Positions 1 to 8,956 are shown, numbered from the stretch's first letter. The stretch: DNA of 42,704 bases from an uncultured Clostridia bacterium (GCA_944390995.1 CALXSA010000006.1:1-42704), one strand, 5' to 3'. Numbers and translations are program-made. Notes: generated by a model from the sequence alone, not told the origin.

Positions 1-1398
1 GTCGTCATCATCATTGTTTTTTCGTCTACGTCTTACAATTACAACAATAATTATAATTAGTAATATTACTGCTGCTACTGCAATTCCGCCATATAGGAAT
101 AAGTCGTTGTTATCAATTCCAGCAATAATTTGGTTTTCCGCAGCCTGCTCTGATATATTTACCTTAATTTGGTATGTAGCTATTTCATCATTGTCAGACC
201 TAATAAGTATGGTAATAACATTTTCTCCTAATTTTAGGTCAGTATTTCCTGCTATCTCTACTTCTGCACCCTCTACATTTGCAATAGCATTTACATTTAA
301 GCTTGTTACACTTGTATCTGTTATGTCTAAAGTATATTCATAAATATCGCTACTGAATTCAGGGTTTAGGGTATATCCTTCCACTGTTAATTCTGATAGT
401 CCAAGAGATGTTCCCTCTCCTTTTGTTACATATATATTGTATGTTCTAACTGTTCCGTCTTCAGCTGTTACAGATATTTCTATGGTATTTTCACCCATTA
501 GAAGATTATCATTTCCAGTAATTTTTACTTCTGATGCATCATCTTCTGCTACAGCCTCTATATCTAATGACTCCACATCTGCTCCTACTGTTAAGCTGTA
601 TTCTGTTACATCACTGCTAAAGTCTGGTGTAAGTTTGTACTCAGCTACTGTTAATGATTTCAAAGCCTTGTTGTTTGATTCTTCTGGCTTTTCCGTTGTT
701 AAGAAACTACTTTTTATGTATGCCGTCTGGCCATTATAGCTAACTCTGCTCCAGCCATTGTCTCCCCTACCTGTTCTAGTTACACTGTCTCCTTTTTCAA
801 GTGAACCTAGCAATGTACTGCTTGTGCTATAACTTGCTCTAACATTTACACTGTCGTTTGCATATACGGTTTCATTTACAGAACTAAAGGTTGGCTCATC
901 GTCATCGTCATCGTCACTCCTTGAGCTGCTAGATCCGCTAGGGCTGCCAGAGCTACCGCTAGATGATGACCCCGAACTACTAGAACCACTACTTGAGCTT
1001 CCACTAGAACTGCTACCAGAGTTACTGCTAGATGATTTTACTGTAACATTAATTGATTGGCTTCCTGTTACCTCTTGTTCGCTTGTGTCCCCCACATTAG
1101 CAGCAGTTATTGTTATAGTTGCTGTTCCCGCTTTTGCGGCTGTTAAGGTGATGCTTTGGCTTCCCGTTACCCAGACGGATGCACTGCTTACCTTAACCAC
1201 ACTAGAGTCAGATGAAGTAATATTAAATTGACCTTCACAATTCGAAGCCGATATTGTAAATGATGTTGATTGCCCTACTGTTAAATTAGCAGATTTCTTT
1301 GATATTGAAAAGCTGCCCTTTGCTGCAAATGCCGTACCTGATAATATTATTATAAAAATAAAAGTAAATAATAATATAATAGTTTTATTTTTTTTCAT
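1..1398 (-). CDS. Secreted, membrane-anchored surface protein with Ig-like, SH3b and cadherin-like domains (C-terminus beyond window)
   Basis: 466 codons are open from the ATG at 1398 to the window edge, so the C-terminus is missing. A GGAGGAAC ribosome binding site precedes the ATG. The order seen is: signal peptide (about 1-26, ending GTAFA-A); a bacterial Ig-like (BIG2-type) beta domain (about 27-118); a Ser/Gly-rich linker followed by six Asp (about 120-168); an SH3b domain (about 172-232, with NVRASYSTSSTLLG and a closing AYIKSSFL); two repeats of the cadherin-like beta-sandwich type, each opening with L-x-x-L-T-V and holding a YTL/YSL strand (about 240-330 and 330-415); one transmembrane helix (about 432-455); then a basic RRRRK stop-transfer and an acidic tail. 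There is no LPXTG sorting signal in the visible part. It starts 16 bp after the wall-enzyme gene and probably shares its transcript. I infer a wall-facing adhesion or scaffold role; the precise function is unknown. Confidence 0.85.
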   Translation of the reverse strand, partial: MKKNKTIILLFTFIFIIILSGTAFAAKGSFSISKKSANLTVGQSTSFTISASNCEGQFNITSSDSSVVKVSSASVWVTGSQSITLTAAKAGTATITITAANVGDTSEQEVTGSQSINVTVKSSSSNSGSSSSGSSSSGSSSSGSSSSGSSGSPSGSSSSRSDDDDDDEPTFSSVNETVYANDSVNVRASYSTSSTLLGSLEKGDSVTRTGRGDNGWSRVSYNGQTAYIKSSFLTTEKPEESNNKALKSLTVAEYKLTPDFSSDVTEYSLTVGADVESLDIEAVAEDDASEVKITGNDNLLMGENTIEISVTAEDGTVRTYNIYVTKGEGTSLGLSELTVEGYTLNPEFSSDIYEYTLDITDTSVTSLNVNAIANVEGAEVEIAGNTDLKLGENVITILIRSDNDEIATYQIKVNISEQAAENQIIAGIDNNDLFLYGGIAVAAVILLIIIIVVIVRRRRKNNDDDD

Positions 1399-1414
1399 AC
1401 GTTCCTCCTGTTTT

Positions 1415-3595
1415 TTATATGGTTATTTTCGAAGTACCCATAATATAGTTTTTTATCTTCATATAATCTGTTGCTCTTACAGTTCCGTCACCATTTACGT
1501 CAGCTGCCTGTTTTTGAGCACTTGTCAAGGTTGAATAATTCATAATATAGTTTTTTATTCTCATATAGTCTGTTGCCTTTACATTTGCATCACCGTTTAC
1601 ATCGCCTTTTTTCACAACCGTATACGTTGTTCCATTGTACTTAACGGTATATCCTGTTCCTAAGTTTCCAGAAGTCACTGTCTTGCCACTAGAATTCTTA
1701 ATCACAGCATCCGATGCCTCTTTAAGAATATCGCTTACTGATGTACTAGGCTCGCAAACCACATTAGAACCCGTTGTCTTAAAGCCATCTCCCTTTATTG
1801 CAGATGAGCTAGAATCGCTTACTGGCTCTATGTAATTCTCGTCATCATCGCCTCTTGCTACATATCCAGTCTTGCCTGAATCAGTAACCACTTTATCCCA
1901 TGTGTAACCATTTGCTGTTGATACCGCCTTAGCTGTTCTTGTTAAATAGTCTCCCTTGTCTGCATATCCTAAAATTGCTGAACTTGTTCCAGGCTCTTTC
2001 CTAATAGTCAAACCGCCATTGCAAACTACTTTCACAATGTCTGAACCGCTACTTGTAGAGCCATTATCCGAGACTTCTTCCAAATACCTTGCTACTATAT
2101 ATCCTTGTGTTCCATCTGCCAAAATAATTCTCGACCAGTCGTATCCATCTATATTCTTGTACTTGCCTTTTTCAATTAGTGTAACTCTTTGTCCAACAGT
2201 CAATGTTGTTAAAACTGTTGTTCCAGAAGTTCCAGGTCCATTCCTTACATTTCCTGGGTCTGTTGCAATCGCTGTTATGTTGCAATTTGTTATATCATCA
2301 ATAAGTTTAATTCCCGATGATATAATATATCCCTTCTTGCCATTATCTAGAACCACTTTGTCCCAAATATATCCATTTTCCTTCTTACTTCCCTTTTCAA
2401 TCCTCAATACTTTTGCATTTTTCTTCAAAGTAGCAAGTTTTGTAGAGCTTTTACTTTTTGACTTATACACCACAACAGATGACGCTGTTATCTGTATATT
2501 TTCCGTAACTATAGACTGAGTGCCAGGCATTGCGCATTTTGTTCCCGGCATATTCTCAAAAACTGGTATAACAAAATTGAAAGGCATATCTAAGTCACTA
2601 TCTATATCTTTGTAGGTTTCTAATATCGAACTACTTTCTGTTTTAGCAGCAGAAACATTTTGTTGATATTGGTGCCAATACAAGTCTCCATCGCTATCGT
2701 CCACATCAAATTTTTGTAAATACAATGTATTTTGTCCATATTGTATATATTCTTTTGCTAAAAATTCAGCACCGCCCTCTATTGACTTAATAGGGTCTGT
2801 CCATTTTTTCTTTTTAGCATATGCAAGCGCATTCTTTATAATCGCTGTACTGTTACTTCCAGAAGCATTAACATTCAAGAAGTTATAATATCCCTTGTAT
2901 CCGCTATATGTGCCAGTTGCTGTAGCAGAAGCCTTGCTTCCTGGACCCTGCTCTTGTCTTATTCTCGAAGCTAAGTGGTATGGGCTTATTCCAGCTTTCT
3001 CAGCCGCATCCATAATTATTCCAGCATATGTTCTATTCATTGTCTTTTTGCTACCACTTGTTGTGGTATATGTAATAGTACTACCTGATAAATAATCACA
3101 ATCATCTAAAATTTTTCTAATACCATTTAAAGTATATTTTCCATCTACCCATTTCAAATTCTCAAATTGGAAAATGTAATCTTCATATAAAGAATTTCTT
3201 GGGTCCATGTAATATGAAACTGTCGCTGCTGAAGCACATCTCCAGCTGCCGTTATCGTATGCCTTATCACCACAAACCGGGCATACCCACTCACCTGACT
3301 TGTTTTGAACTAGATTTCTACCATGTGTTGCAGTTGTCTCATTCTTTATTACTGTATCCCAGTCAAGCCCTGTATATAGAATTGTGAAAGTCCATTTTGG
3401 ATGCTCCTCTAAAAGGTCGTCCAATAAAGCTACATACCCTGGATAATCATCTAACATGTCGCTTCCCTTTTTGTAGTCCTTTGTATTTTGCGCCTTTGCT
3501 TGCGAATCTCTTGGCAAAAATACAACCAAAAATATTCCCATAATTAGTGTTATTATTAATAATATGCTAGTACATTTTATAAATTTACTACTCAT
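1415..3595 (-). CDS. Exported glucosaminidase-like peptidoglycan hydrolase with three SH3b domains and a C-terminal dockerin
   Basis: 726 residues. An upstream in-frame ATG at 3637 lies on the predicted transcription start and has no ribosome binding site, whereas GAGGAGGAA sits just before the ATG at 3595, so 3595 is chosen. A signal anchor occupies about 10-28. The catalytic region (about 45-330) resembles the lysozyme/glucosaminidase fold of clostridial endo-beta-N-acetylglucosaminidases; the RIRQEQG motif (about 211-217) carries the likely catalytic Glu. It contains a CPVC-x(10)-C cluster (about 105-120) that could hold a metal or a disulfide. Three SH3b repeats follow (about 365-440, 445-520, 525-600), which usually bind peptidoglycan. 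The last 60 residues are a type I dockerin: two GDVNGD/ADVNGD calcium loops, each followed by a KNYIM helix. A dockerin normally docks to cohesin; no cohesin is visible here. Substrate specificity is inferred. Confidence 0.82.
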   Translation of the reverse strand: MSSKFIKCTSILLIITLIMGIFLVVFLPRDSQAKAQNTKDYKKGSDMLDDYPGYVALLDDLLEEHPKWTFTILYTGLDWDTVIKNETTATHGRNLVQNKSGEWVCPVCGDKAYDNGSWRCASAATVSYYMDPRNSLYEDYIFQFENLKWVDGKYTLNGIRKILDDCDYLSGSTITYTTTSGSKKTMNRTYAGIIMDAAEKAGISPYHLASRIRQEQGPGSKASATATGTYSGYKGYYNFLNVNASGSNSTAIIKNALAYAKKKKWTDPIKSIEGGAEFLAKEYIQYGQNTLYLQKFDVDDSDGDLYWHQYQQNVSAAKTESSSILETYKDIDSDLDMPFNFVIPVFENMPGTKCAMPGTQSIVTENIQITASSVVVYKSKSKSSTKLATLKKNAKVLRIEKGSKKENGYIWDKVVLDNGKKGYIISSGIKLIDDITNCNITAIATDPGNVRNGPGTSGTTVLTTLTVGQRVTLIEKGKYKNIDGYDWSRIILADGTQGYIVARYLEEVSDNGSTSSGSDIVKVVCNGGLTIRKEPGTSSAILGYADKGDYLTRTAKAVSTANGYTWDKVVTDSGKTGYVARGDDDENYIEPVSDSSSSAIKGDGFKTTGSNVVCEPSTSVSDILKEASDAVIKNSSGKTVTSGNLGTGYTVKYNGTTYTVVKKGDVNGDANVKATDYMRIKNYIMNYSTLTSAQKQAADVNGDGTVRATDYMKIKNYIMGTSKITI

Positions 3596-3643
3596 ATTTT
3601 TAAATTCCTCCTCATTCGTTTTATCGACATTTTTCACGTTTAC

Positions 3644-3672
3644 AGTATAACACTAATTTTTTTTTCAGTCAA
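3644..3672 (-). promoter_or_regulatory. SigmaA-type promoter for the wall-enzyme gene
   Basis: On the minus strand, TTGACT (3672-3667) is followed after exactly 17 bp by TATACT (3649-3644). Transcription would begin near 3637, which rules out the ATG at 3637 as an ordinary start and supports the start at 3595. Confidence 0.8.
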
Positions 3673-3705
3673 CCCAAATTCTGTGAATATTTTTTAGCAA
3701 TTCCC

Positions 3706-3734
3706 TTTACAAACGCTGTCGTTTAATATACAAT
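3706..3734 (+). promoter_or_regulatory. SigmaA-type promoter for tsaE
   Basis: TTTACA (3706-3711), a 17-bp spacer, then TACAAT (3729-3734). It diverges from the wall-enzyme promoter and leaves a leader of about 105 nt that contains repeat D1. Confidence 0.7.
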
Positions 3735-3761
3735 AAGGTAGATTTAAGAAGGAAACTTGAG

Positions 3762-3808
3762 CTTTGTTGCTCCGGAAATTTCTAACGAATTTTCCTATGC
3801 AATGAAAA
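3762..3808 (+). repeat. Dispersed intergenic repeat, family D, copy 1
   Basis: The unit reads TTGTTGCTCC-GGAAATTTCTAACGAA and ends TCCTATGCAATGAA. It recurs at 27431-27472 (same strand, near-identical) and, more diverged, at 33732-33773 on the opposite strand. This copy lacks the adjoining GCGTTTTGC hairpin found with the other two. It lies in the presumed tsaE leader. Confidence 0.75.
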
Positions 3809-3846
3809 GTAAAGCATTCTTTTAAACTTAGAAAGGTACACAAACT

Positions 3847-4290
3847 ATGCAGACATTTATTTCAAAAAGTGAACAAGATACAATAGACTTTGCCGAAAAC
3901 TTTGCCAAAGAATTGAAGCAAGGAGACATCGTTGTTCTTTCTGGAGAGCTTGGTTCTGGCAAGACCAAATTTGTGCAAGGTGTTTTAAGGCATTTCGGGC
4001 TAGAAAACGAGATTTCAAGCCCTACTTTCACAATTGTTAATGAATATACGTCTCCTGCTACCAACATTTATCATTTTGATGTGTATAGGCTGGAAGATGC
4101 CGATGAGTTCTACGCAATGGGCGGCGACGAATATTTTGAAAGTGGCATCTGCTTAATTGAGTGGGGCGAGATGATTGAGGATATACTCCCTACGCCCTAC
4201 ACCAAAATCACTTTTAGTAAAGCAGATGGCGAAGACAATTACAGGAAATTAGAGATTGAAACTATAGAGGCGAAGAAAGTTGAAAAATAA
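3847..4290 (+). CDS. tsaE: tRNA threonylcarbamoyladenosine synthesis ATPase TsaE
   Basis: 147 residues, usual for TsaE. The P-loop GELGSGKT spans about 36-43, followed by the family's SSPTFTIVNEY segment (switch-like, about 58-68), HFDVYRLED (about 75-83) and the LIEWGE motif (about 105-110). TsaE is the ATPase that resets the TsaB-TsaD complex, which transfers threonylcarbamoyl to A37 of ANN-decoding tRNAs in the cytoplasm. It is followed after 36 bp by the tsaB-rimI gene, the common clostridial arrangement. The ATG is preceded by a modest AGAAAGGT ribosome binding site. tsaD and tsaC are not in this window. Confidence 0.95.
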   Translation: MQTFISKSEQDTIDFAENFAKELKQGDIVVLSGELGSGKTKFVQGVLRHFGLENEISSPTFTIVNEYTSPATNIYHFDVYRLEDADEFYAMGGDEYFESGICLIEWGEMIEDILPTPYTKITFSKADGEDNYRKLEIETIEAKKVEK

Positions 4291-4326
4291 TTAAGATTTA
4301 TGCCTCAAGGAAGGAATGTAATTTGA

Positions 4327-5550
4327 ATGAAAATTCTAGCAATAGACACTTCCTCTAAAAGGTGCAGTGTGTGCATTTCAGAGGATAACAACATTTTAAT
4401 TAATTTATTTAATGATGACGAAAAAACTCATTCTGTTAAGCTTATGCCTATGGTTGATGAGGCTTTTTCGAAAACCAATTTAAGCTTGGACGACATTTCT
4501 CTACTAGTATGTTCAATTGGTCCTGGTTCTTTTACTGGTGTGCGAATTGGTATTGCAACAGTGAAAGCCTTTTCTGATGCAAAGAACATTCCTGTAGCCA
4601 GCGTGAGTTCATTAGAAAGTTTAGCGTACAATGTTAGAGATTTGGCTAATGATAATACTTTGGTTTGCTCTTTGATTGATGCAAAGAATAACAATGTGTA
4701 TTGTGGTGCATATAATTTTTCTAATAATGATTGCGAGCAAATTTTGTTTACTACAGGCAGTGTTGAGGAAATAATAGATGAAATCAAATCGCTTGCTGAT
4801 AGCATCGACAATAATAGCAATTATGATAGGCTTGTTTTTGTTGGAGATGGAAGTTTGGCATATGAGGACAAGCTTAAGGAAGCATTTTGTGGAAAAGCTG
4901 TTTTTGCTGGTGAAAAAATTATAGAGCAAGCCAGCAAAACTGATGTTAGTACTCATGTCAATACAATATACAGTAGTATGGACCGAAACTTACAAAATGG
5001 TATCAGCTTAATTTTTGCAGGAATTAACAAGTATAAAAAAGGAGAATTTGGAAATTCTAATTCCATACACCCTGTTTACTTGAGGAAATCTCAGGCGGAA
5101 AGAGAATTGGAAAAAAATATTGAAATTACCAAAATGACCATTGAAGACTTAAACTTGATTTCTGCAAATCTTGAAACTGAGTTTGATGAGTTCTGGAGTG
5201 CAGATACTTTAAGGGAAGACTTTGAAAAAGACACTTCTACATATTTTGTTGCTAAACTAAAAAATGAAATTGTTGGTTTCGCCGGAATGAAAAAAGTTTT
5301 TGAGCAAGTAGAAATTATGAATATTGCTACCAAAGTCAGCAAAAGGCATCTTGGAATTGGCACAAAATTATTAGACAGACTTATTTCAGATGCAAAAGCA
5401 CAAGGCGCAAGAGTTATAAATTTGGAAGTTAATGAAAATAATACATATGCTATTAATTTATATGAAAAATTTAATTTTAAGCGAATAGGTTTGCGAAAAA
5501 AGTATTATAATAATACAGATGATGCAATTTTAATGTCACTGAATGTTTAA
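4327..5550 (+). CDS. tsaB: Fusion of TsaB (t6A synthesis) with RimI (protein N-acetyltransferase)
   Basis: 407 residues, about the sum of TsaB (about 240) and RimI (about 150). Residues 1-245 are TsaB: the ASKHA-type start KILAIDTSSKRCSV, then CSIGPGSFTGVRIGIATVKA (about 62-81). Residues 262-407 are a GNAT acetyltransferase with the acetyl-CoA loop SKRHLGIGTKLLDRL (about 338-352) followed by LEVNENNTYAINLYEKFNFKR. TsaB is a pseudokinase scaffold for TsaD; RimI acetylates protein N-termini, classically ribosomal protein S18. The two are usually adjacent separate genes in Bacillota, here read as one chain with a short linker and no stop. An AAGGAAGG ribosome binding site lies 11 nt upstream. 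Confidence 0.92.
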   Translation: MKILAIDTSSKRCSVCISEDNNILINLFNDDEKTHSVKLMPMVDEAFSKTNLSLDDISLLVCSIGPGSFTGVRIGIATVKAFSDAKNIPVASVSSLESLAYNVRDLANDNTLVCSLIDAKNNNVYCGAYNFSNNDCEQILFTTGSVEEIIDEIKSLADSIDNNSNYDRLVFVGDGSLAYEDKLKEAFCGKAVFAGEKIIEQASKTDVSTHVNTIYSSMDRNLQNGISLIFAGINKYKKGEFGNSNSIHPVYLRKSQAERELEKNIEITKMTIEDLNLISANLETEFDEFWSADTLREDFEKDTSTYFVAKLKNEIVGFAGMKKVFEQVEIMNIATKVSKRHLGIGTKLLDRLISDAKAQGARVINLEVNENNTYAINLYEKFNFKRIGLRKKYYNNTDDAILMSLNV

Positions 5551-5644
5551 TCTGTCCCAATCTTGCAATTTTTTGCAAAGTAGGGACACCTCAAAAATTG
5601 CAAAAATTTGCAAGAAAAGACATGTCCCTACCTTGCAAGGTGGG
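5551..5644. repeat. GGGACA palindromic repeat, family A, copy 1
   Basis: TTGCAAAGTAGGGACA (from 5573) and TGTCCCTACCTTGCAA form inverted arms of 16 bp with one mismatch, around a spacer that itself repeats TTGCAA and TTTGCAAG. Another TGTCCC and TTGCAA lie on the left flank. It fills the gap between tsaB-rimI and the Lon-like gene. Related copies lie at 22733-22833 and 34203-34275. Confidence 0.8.
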
Positions 5645-5670
5645 CAAAATAAATTTAAGGAGGAGTACTA

Positions 5671-8064
5671 ATGAAAAGAAAAAACGAACTAGGAGCTAAA
5701 GAACTAAAATTTACTTGTGATTCTAGCGTATTTAATTTTAATACAACCGATGAGTTGGAGCCAATTAGCACTGGCATTGGCCAGGAGCGCGGTATTAAGG
5801 CTTTGGAGTTTGGCTTAAATATTGATATTAATGGATACAATGTTTATGTTGAAGGGCCTTATGGGGTTGGTAAGACTGCGTATGTGAAGAATTACTTGAA
5901 TACGATTTCTAAGAAGAAAAAGGTTCCAAATGATTGGTGCTATTTATATAATTTTGATAATCCAAATGAGCCTGTTGCTGTTGCTTTGCCTGCTGGTCAG
6001 GGCAAGGAGTTCAGGGCTACAATGAATTCTTTCATAAACGAGATTAAGGTTGATATTAAAAATACTTTCAATAATGAGGACTTTGAGAAAGAGAAAAATT
6101 TAATTAGGCAGGAGTATGAGGCTAAGCGTAATTTGCTTTTGGAGAAGCTTAATCAAAAGTCTGCTGAGTATGGCTTTACTGTTAAGTCTGCACAAAATGG
6201 TATTTACATGATGCCTATTATGAATGGAAAGACTATTGCTGAGGAAGAATTCAACAAGCTAGATGATGCTACTAAGAAGGAATTCGAGGACAAGTCTGCA
6301 ATTGTTCAACAGCACATCATGACTGCAATTGGTGAGATTAAGTCTATTGAAAGAGAGTCAGAGACCAAAATTCAAGAGTGGCAATCTAATGTGGCACTTC
6401 TTACAATTAATGCTCATATTAATTTAATAAAGGCTAAGTATAAAAGGAATAAGAAAATAAATAAATTTTTGGAGTCAATCAAAAAGGATATTTTGAAAAA
6501 TATCAATTTATTTACTGCTGATGAAAAGGTTATTGAGAGCAAGCTTCAAGGTCCGCAAGCCGCTCACCCTGAGGTATACAAACCTTGGCTAAATTACAGA
6601 GTAAATCTTTTCATAGATAACAGTAATTTGGAAGGTGCACCTGCTGTGGCAGATACAGATTATTCTTATCATAATATTTTCGGAAAGCTCGAGTACGAAA
6701 ACTATTACGGTGCTTTGAAAACTGATTTTACTATGTTAAAGCCTGGTCTTCTTCACATTGCAAATGGTGGCTATTTGGTTTTCCAGGCAAATGACCTTTT
6801 AACAAACAGCTTATGCTATGATACTCTCAAAAAAGTACTTAGGAGCAAAAGTCTAGGTATAGAAAACGCTGCTGACCCACGTTCTTCTATGGTTATGGTT
6901 TCTTTGAAACCTGAGCCTATACCTCTTGACCTAAAAGTTATACTAATTGGAGATGAAAATATTTATCAAACCTTGCTTGCAATGGATCCTGACTTCAGGA
7001 AGTTGTTCAAAATAAAGGTTGAGTTTGCTGAAGAAGCTGTTTTGAATGACGAGAACATGGTTGGCTTAGCTAGATTTGTGAAAGGATATTGCTCACACGA
7101 GGGCTTGCCTCCTCTTGACGCTGGTGCAATGGCTAGATTGATTGAATATGCTTCTAAACTTGCAGATGACCAGCACAAACTTTCTACACGTTTTACAGAT
7201 TTGTCTGTAATCGTTGGCGAGGCTGCTACCTGGGCGAAGATGGCAAAGTCGAAAGTTATTACTGAGGAATTCATAACAAAAGCTTTAGCAGAAAAAGTGG
7301 ACAGAGTTAAAAAATATGATGAAAAATACATGGAAATGATTAAAGACAATGTACTTCTTATAGATACTACAGGCTCTAAGGTTGGACAGATTAATGGTCT
7401 TACAATCATGAATGTTGGAGATTACACTTTCGGAAAACCTGTTAAAATTACAGCAAGTACGTATACAGGCAAAAATGGAATTATAAATATCGAGCGTGAG
7501 GTTGAGCTTTCTGGTTCGTCTCATTCAAAGGGAATATTGATACTAAGTGGCTATTTAGGAGAAATGTTTGCACAAGACATGCCGCTTTCACTTACAGCAA
7601 GCATCTGCTTTGAGCAGCTATACAGCGGAGTTGACGGAGACAGCGCATCTAGCACAGAATTATATGCAATACTATCAAGCTTATCAAACATTCCGATAAA
7701 TCAGTCAATCGCTGTTACAGGCTCTGTAAATCAAAAGGGTGAAATTCAGCCAATTGGTGGAGTAAATGATAAAATAGAAGGCTTTTTCCAAGTCTGCAAA
7801 ATGAGAGGACTAGACGGAAACCATGGAGTTATTATTCCAAAGCAAAATGTTAGAAATTTAAACCTTTCTGCTGAAGTTATATCAGCTGTAAAAAATGGCA
7901 AGTTCCACATTTACGCAATTTCTACAATTGAGGAAGGAATTGAACTTTTAACAGGTGTTCCTGCTGGCAGTAGAGATGAGAATGGAAAATTCCCTGCCGG
8001 AACAATAAATTATTTAGTATACAACAAATTGAAAAAATATGCAGAAGTTAGCAAAATGAAATAG
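5671..8064 (+). CDS. Lon-like ATP-dependent protease (AAA_32/LonB-like family)
   Basis: 797 residues. It starts at an ATG 7 nt after AAGGAGGAG. The Walker A is GPYGVGKT at 62-69, within a domain typical of the AAA_32 Lon-like family rather than classical LonA. A long helical insert spans about 130-270. The C-terminal Lon protease domain (about 560-775) holds the catalytic dyad: Ser658 in GDSASS and Lys701 in NDKIEGF, 43 residues apart as in other Lon proteases. No transmembrane segment is visible, unlike archaeal-type membrane LonB. It should be a cytoplasmic, ATP-driven protease of misfolded or regulatory proteins; substrates are unknown. It probably forms a separate transcription unit, since a repeat intervenes upstream and a strong hairpin ends it. 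Confidence 0.92.
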   Translation: MKRKNELGAKELKFTCDSSVFNFNTTDELEPISTGIGQERGIKALEFGLNIDINGYNVYVEGPYGVGKTAYVKNYLNTISKKKKVPNDWCYLYNFDNPNEPVAVALPAGQGKEFRATMNSFINEIKVDIKNTFNNEDFEKEKNLIRQEYEAKRNLLLEKLNQKSAEYGFTVKSAQNGIYMMPIMNGKTIAEEEFNKLDDATKKEFEDKSAIVQQHIMTAIGEIKSIERESETKIQEWQSNVALLTINAHINLIKAKYKRNKKINKFLESIKKDILKNINLFTADEKVIESKLQGPQAAHPEVYKPWLNYRVNLFIDNSNLEGAPAVADTDYSYHNIFGKLEYENYYGALKTDFTMLKPGLLHIANGGYLVFQANDLLTNSLCYDTLKKVLRSKSLGIENAADPRSSMVMVSLKPEPIPLDLKVILIGDENIYQTLLAMDPDFRKLFKIKVEFAEEAVLNDENMVGLARFVKGYCSHEGLPPLDAGAMARLIEYASKLADDQHKLSTRFTDLSVIVGEAATWAKMAKSKVITEEFITKALAEKVDRVKKYDEKYMEMIKDNVLLIDTTGSKVGQINGLTIMNVGDYTFGKPVKITASTYTGKNGIINIEREVELSGSSHSKGILILSGYLGEMFAQDMPLSLTASICFEQLYSGVDGDSASSTELYAILSSLSNIPINQSIAVTGSVNQKGEIQPIGGVNDKIEGFFQVCKMRGLDGNHGVIIPKQNVRNLNLSAEVISAVKNGKFHIYAISTIEEGIELLTGVPAGSRDENGKFPAGTINYLVYNKLKKYAEVSKMK

Positions 8065-8090
8065 GTTCCTGAATAATGGAACCTATTTCA
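8057..8090. terminator. Bidirectional terminator between the Lon-like gene and sleB
   Basis: A perfect 13-bp stem (TGAAATAGGTTCC and its complement) encloses an 8-nt loop, with T-rich DNA on either side. It overlaps the stop codon of the Lon-like gene and lies 2 bp from the end of the convergent sleB gene, so it probably serves both. Confidence 0.85.
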
Positions 8091-8092
8091 TT

Positions 8093-8797
8093 TTACTTAC
8101 AAAATCTATGTTTTCCAATTGTAACAGTCATTGGCCTTGACCAAATCCACTTGTTCGTTGCTGTGCTCGGGTTGAAATAATAAATTGCACCATTTGTTGG
8201 ATCCCAGCCATTTAAAGCATCTTGAGCAGCTTTTTTGGCAGTATCATTTGGTGTTAAATTTATTTGCCCATCACTTACAACATCAAAAGCACCTTTCTGA
8301 TATATTACACCAGCTATGGTATTTGGAAACGAGCTGTTCTTTACCCTATTAAGCACAACTGCCGCAACAGCAACTTGTCCTGTATATGGCTCTCCTCTCG
8401 CCTCTCCATACACCAGCCTACTCAGCAAGTTCAAGTCACTTGAGTTAGTAGACGAACTTGAATTGCTACTCGAACTATTTCCAGAAGAACTATATATTCC
8501 CATAGCTTGCAATGTTTTCGTTCCAGCTATTCCATCTACCGTAAGTCCGTTTTTCCTTTGAAAATATTTCACAGCCTCCATTGTCTGACTTCCATAAATT
8601 CCATCAACATTTCCGTTGTAATATCCCCATCTTTTTAACTTAGTCTGTATTGTTCTTACTTCTTCGCCCTTTGAGCCATATTTAGACAATGCCTCAACAT
8701 CATTATCTCTGAAAAAAACATTGTATGATACAAAAAGTGAGCTTACCATAAAAATTATCAAAATTGCCTTCAAATTCTTTTTTAATTTTACCGCCAT
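8093..8797 (-). CDS. sleB: Spore cortex-lytic enzyme SleB
   Basis: 234 residues from the ATG at 8797, which has AAAGGAGG 4 nt upstream; an ATG at 8851 lacks one. A signal anchor occupies about 12-28. A PG_binding_1 domain follows (about 36-98, with GSKGEEVRTIQTKLKRWGYY and YGSQTMEAVKYFQ), then a Ser/Asn-rich linker (about 102-120). The C-terminal hydrolase_2 (SleB/CwlJ) domain spans about 123-234 and contains the LVYGEARGEPYTGQVAVAAV motif with its conserved Glu. SleB is a germination-specific lytic transglycosylase that degrades muramic-delta-lactam cortex peptidoglycan. It is normally made in the forespore. Its usual partner ypeB is not adjacent. Confidence 0.93.
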   Translation of the reverse strand: MAVKLKKNLKAILIIFMVSSLFVSYNVFFRDNDVEALSKYGSKGEEVRTIQTKLKRWGYYNGNVDGIYGSQTMEAVKYFQRKNGLTVDGIAGTKTLQAMGIYSSSGNSSSSNSSSSTNSSDLNLLSRLVYGEARGEPYTGQVAVAAVVLNRVKNSSFPNTIAGVIYQKGAFDVVSDGQINLTPNDTAKKAAQDALNGWDPTNGAIYYFNPSTATNKWIWSRPMTVTIGKHRFCK

Positions 8798-8896
8798 ACT
8801 ACCTCCTTTTGGTGCCTTTGCCATTGCATAGAAAAGTCTTTCTTGTATCAACTTAAAATGCTAGCAAACCACAAGTCTTTACTTGCAGCACACAAA

Positions 8897-8949
8897 AGCA
8901 CCAATTTCGAATAAAATATTTTACATTTATTTTATCCAAAATTGGTGCT
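8897..8949. terminator. Terminator-like hairpin downstream of fhs
   Basis: AGCACCAATTT and AAATTGGTGCT are perfect 11-bp arms with a further ATAAAAT/ATTTTAT pairing inside. T-rich DNA follows in both directions. On the minus strand it would end transcripts coming from fhs before sleB. Nothing else recognisable lies between 8798 and 8896. Confidence 0.7.
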
Positions 8950-8956
8950 ATTATAC

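Noticed and set aside
1415..1620. Cellulosome locus
   Set aside because: A single dockerin on a wall hydrolase, with no cohesin scaffold, cellulase or carbohydrate-binding module in the window, is not enough.
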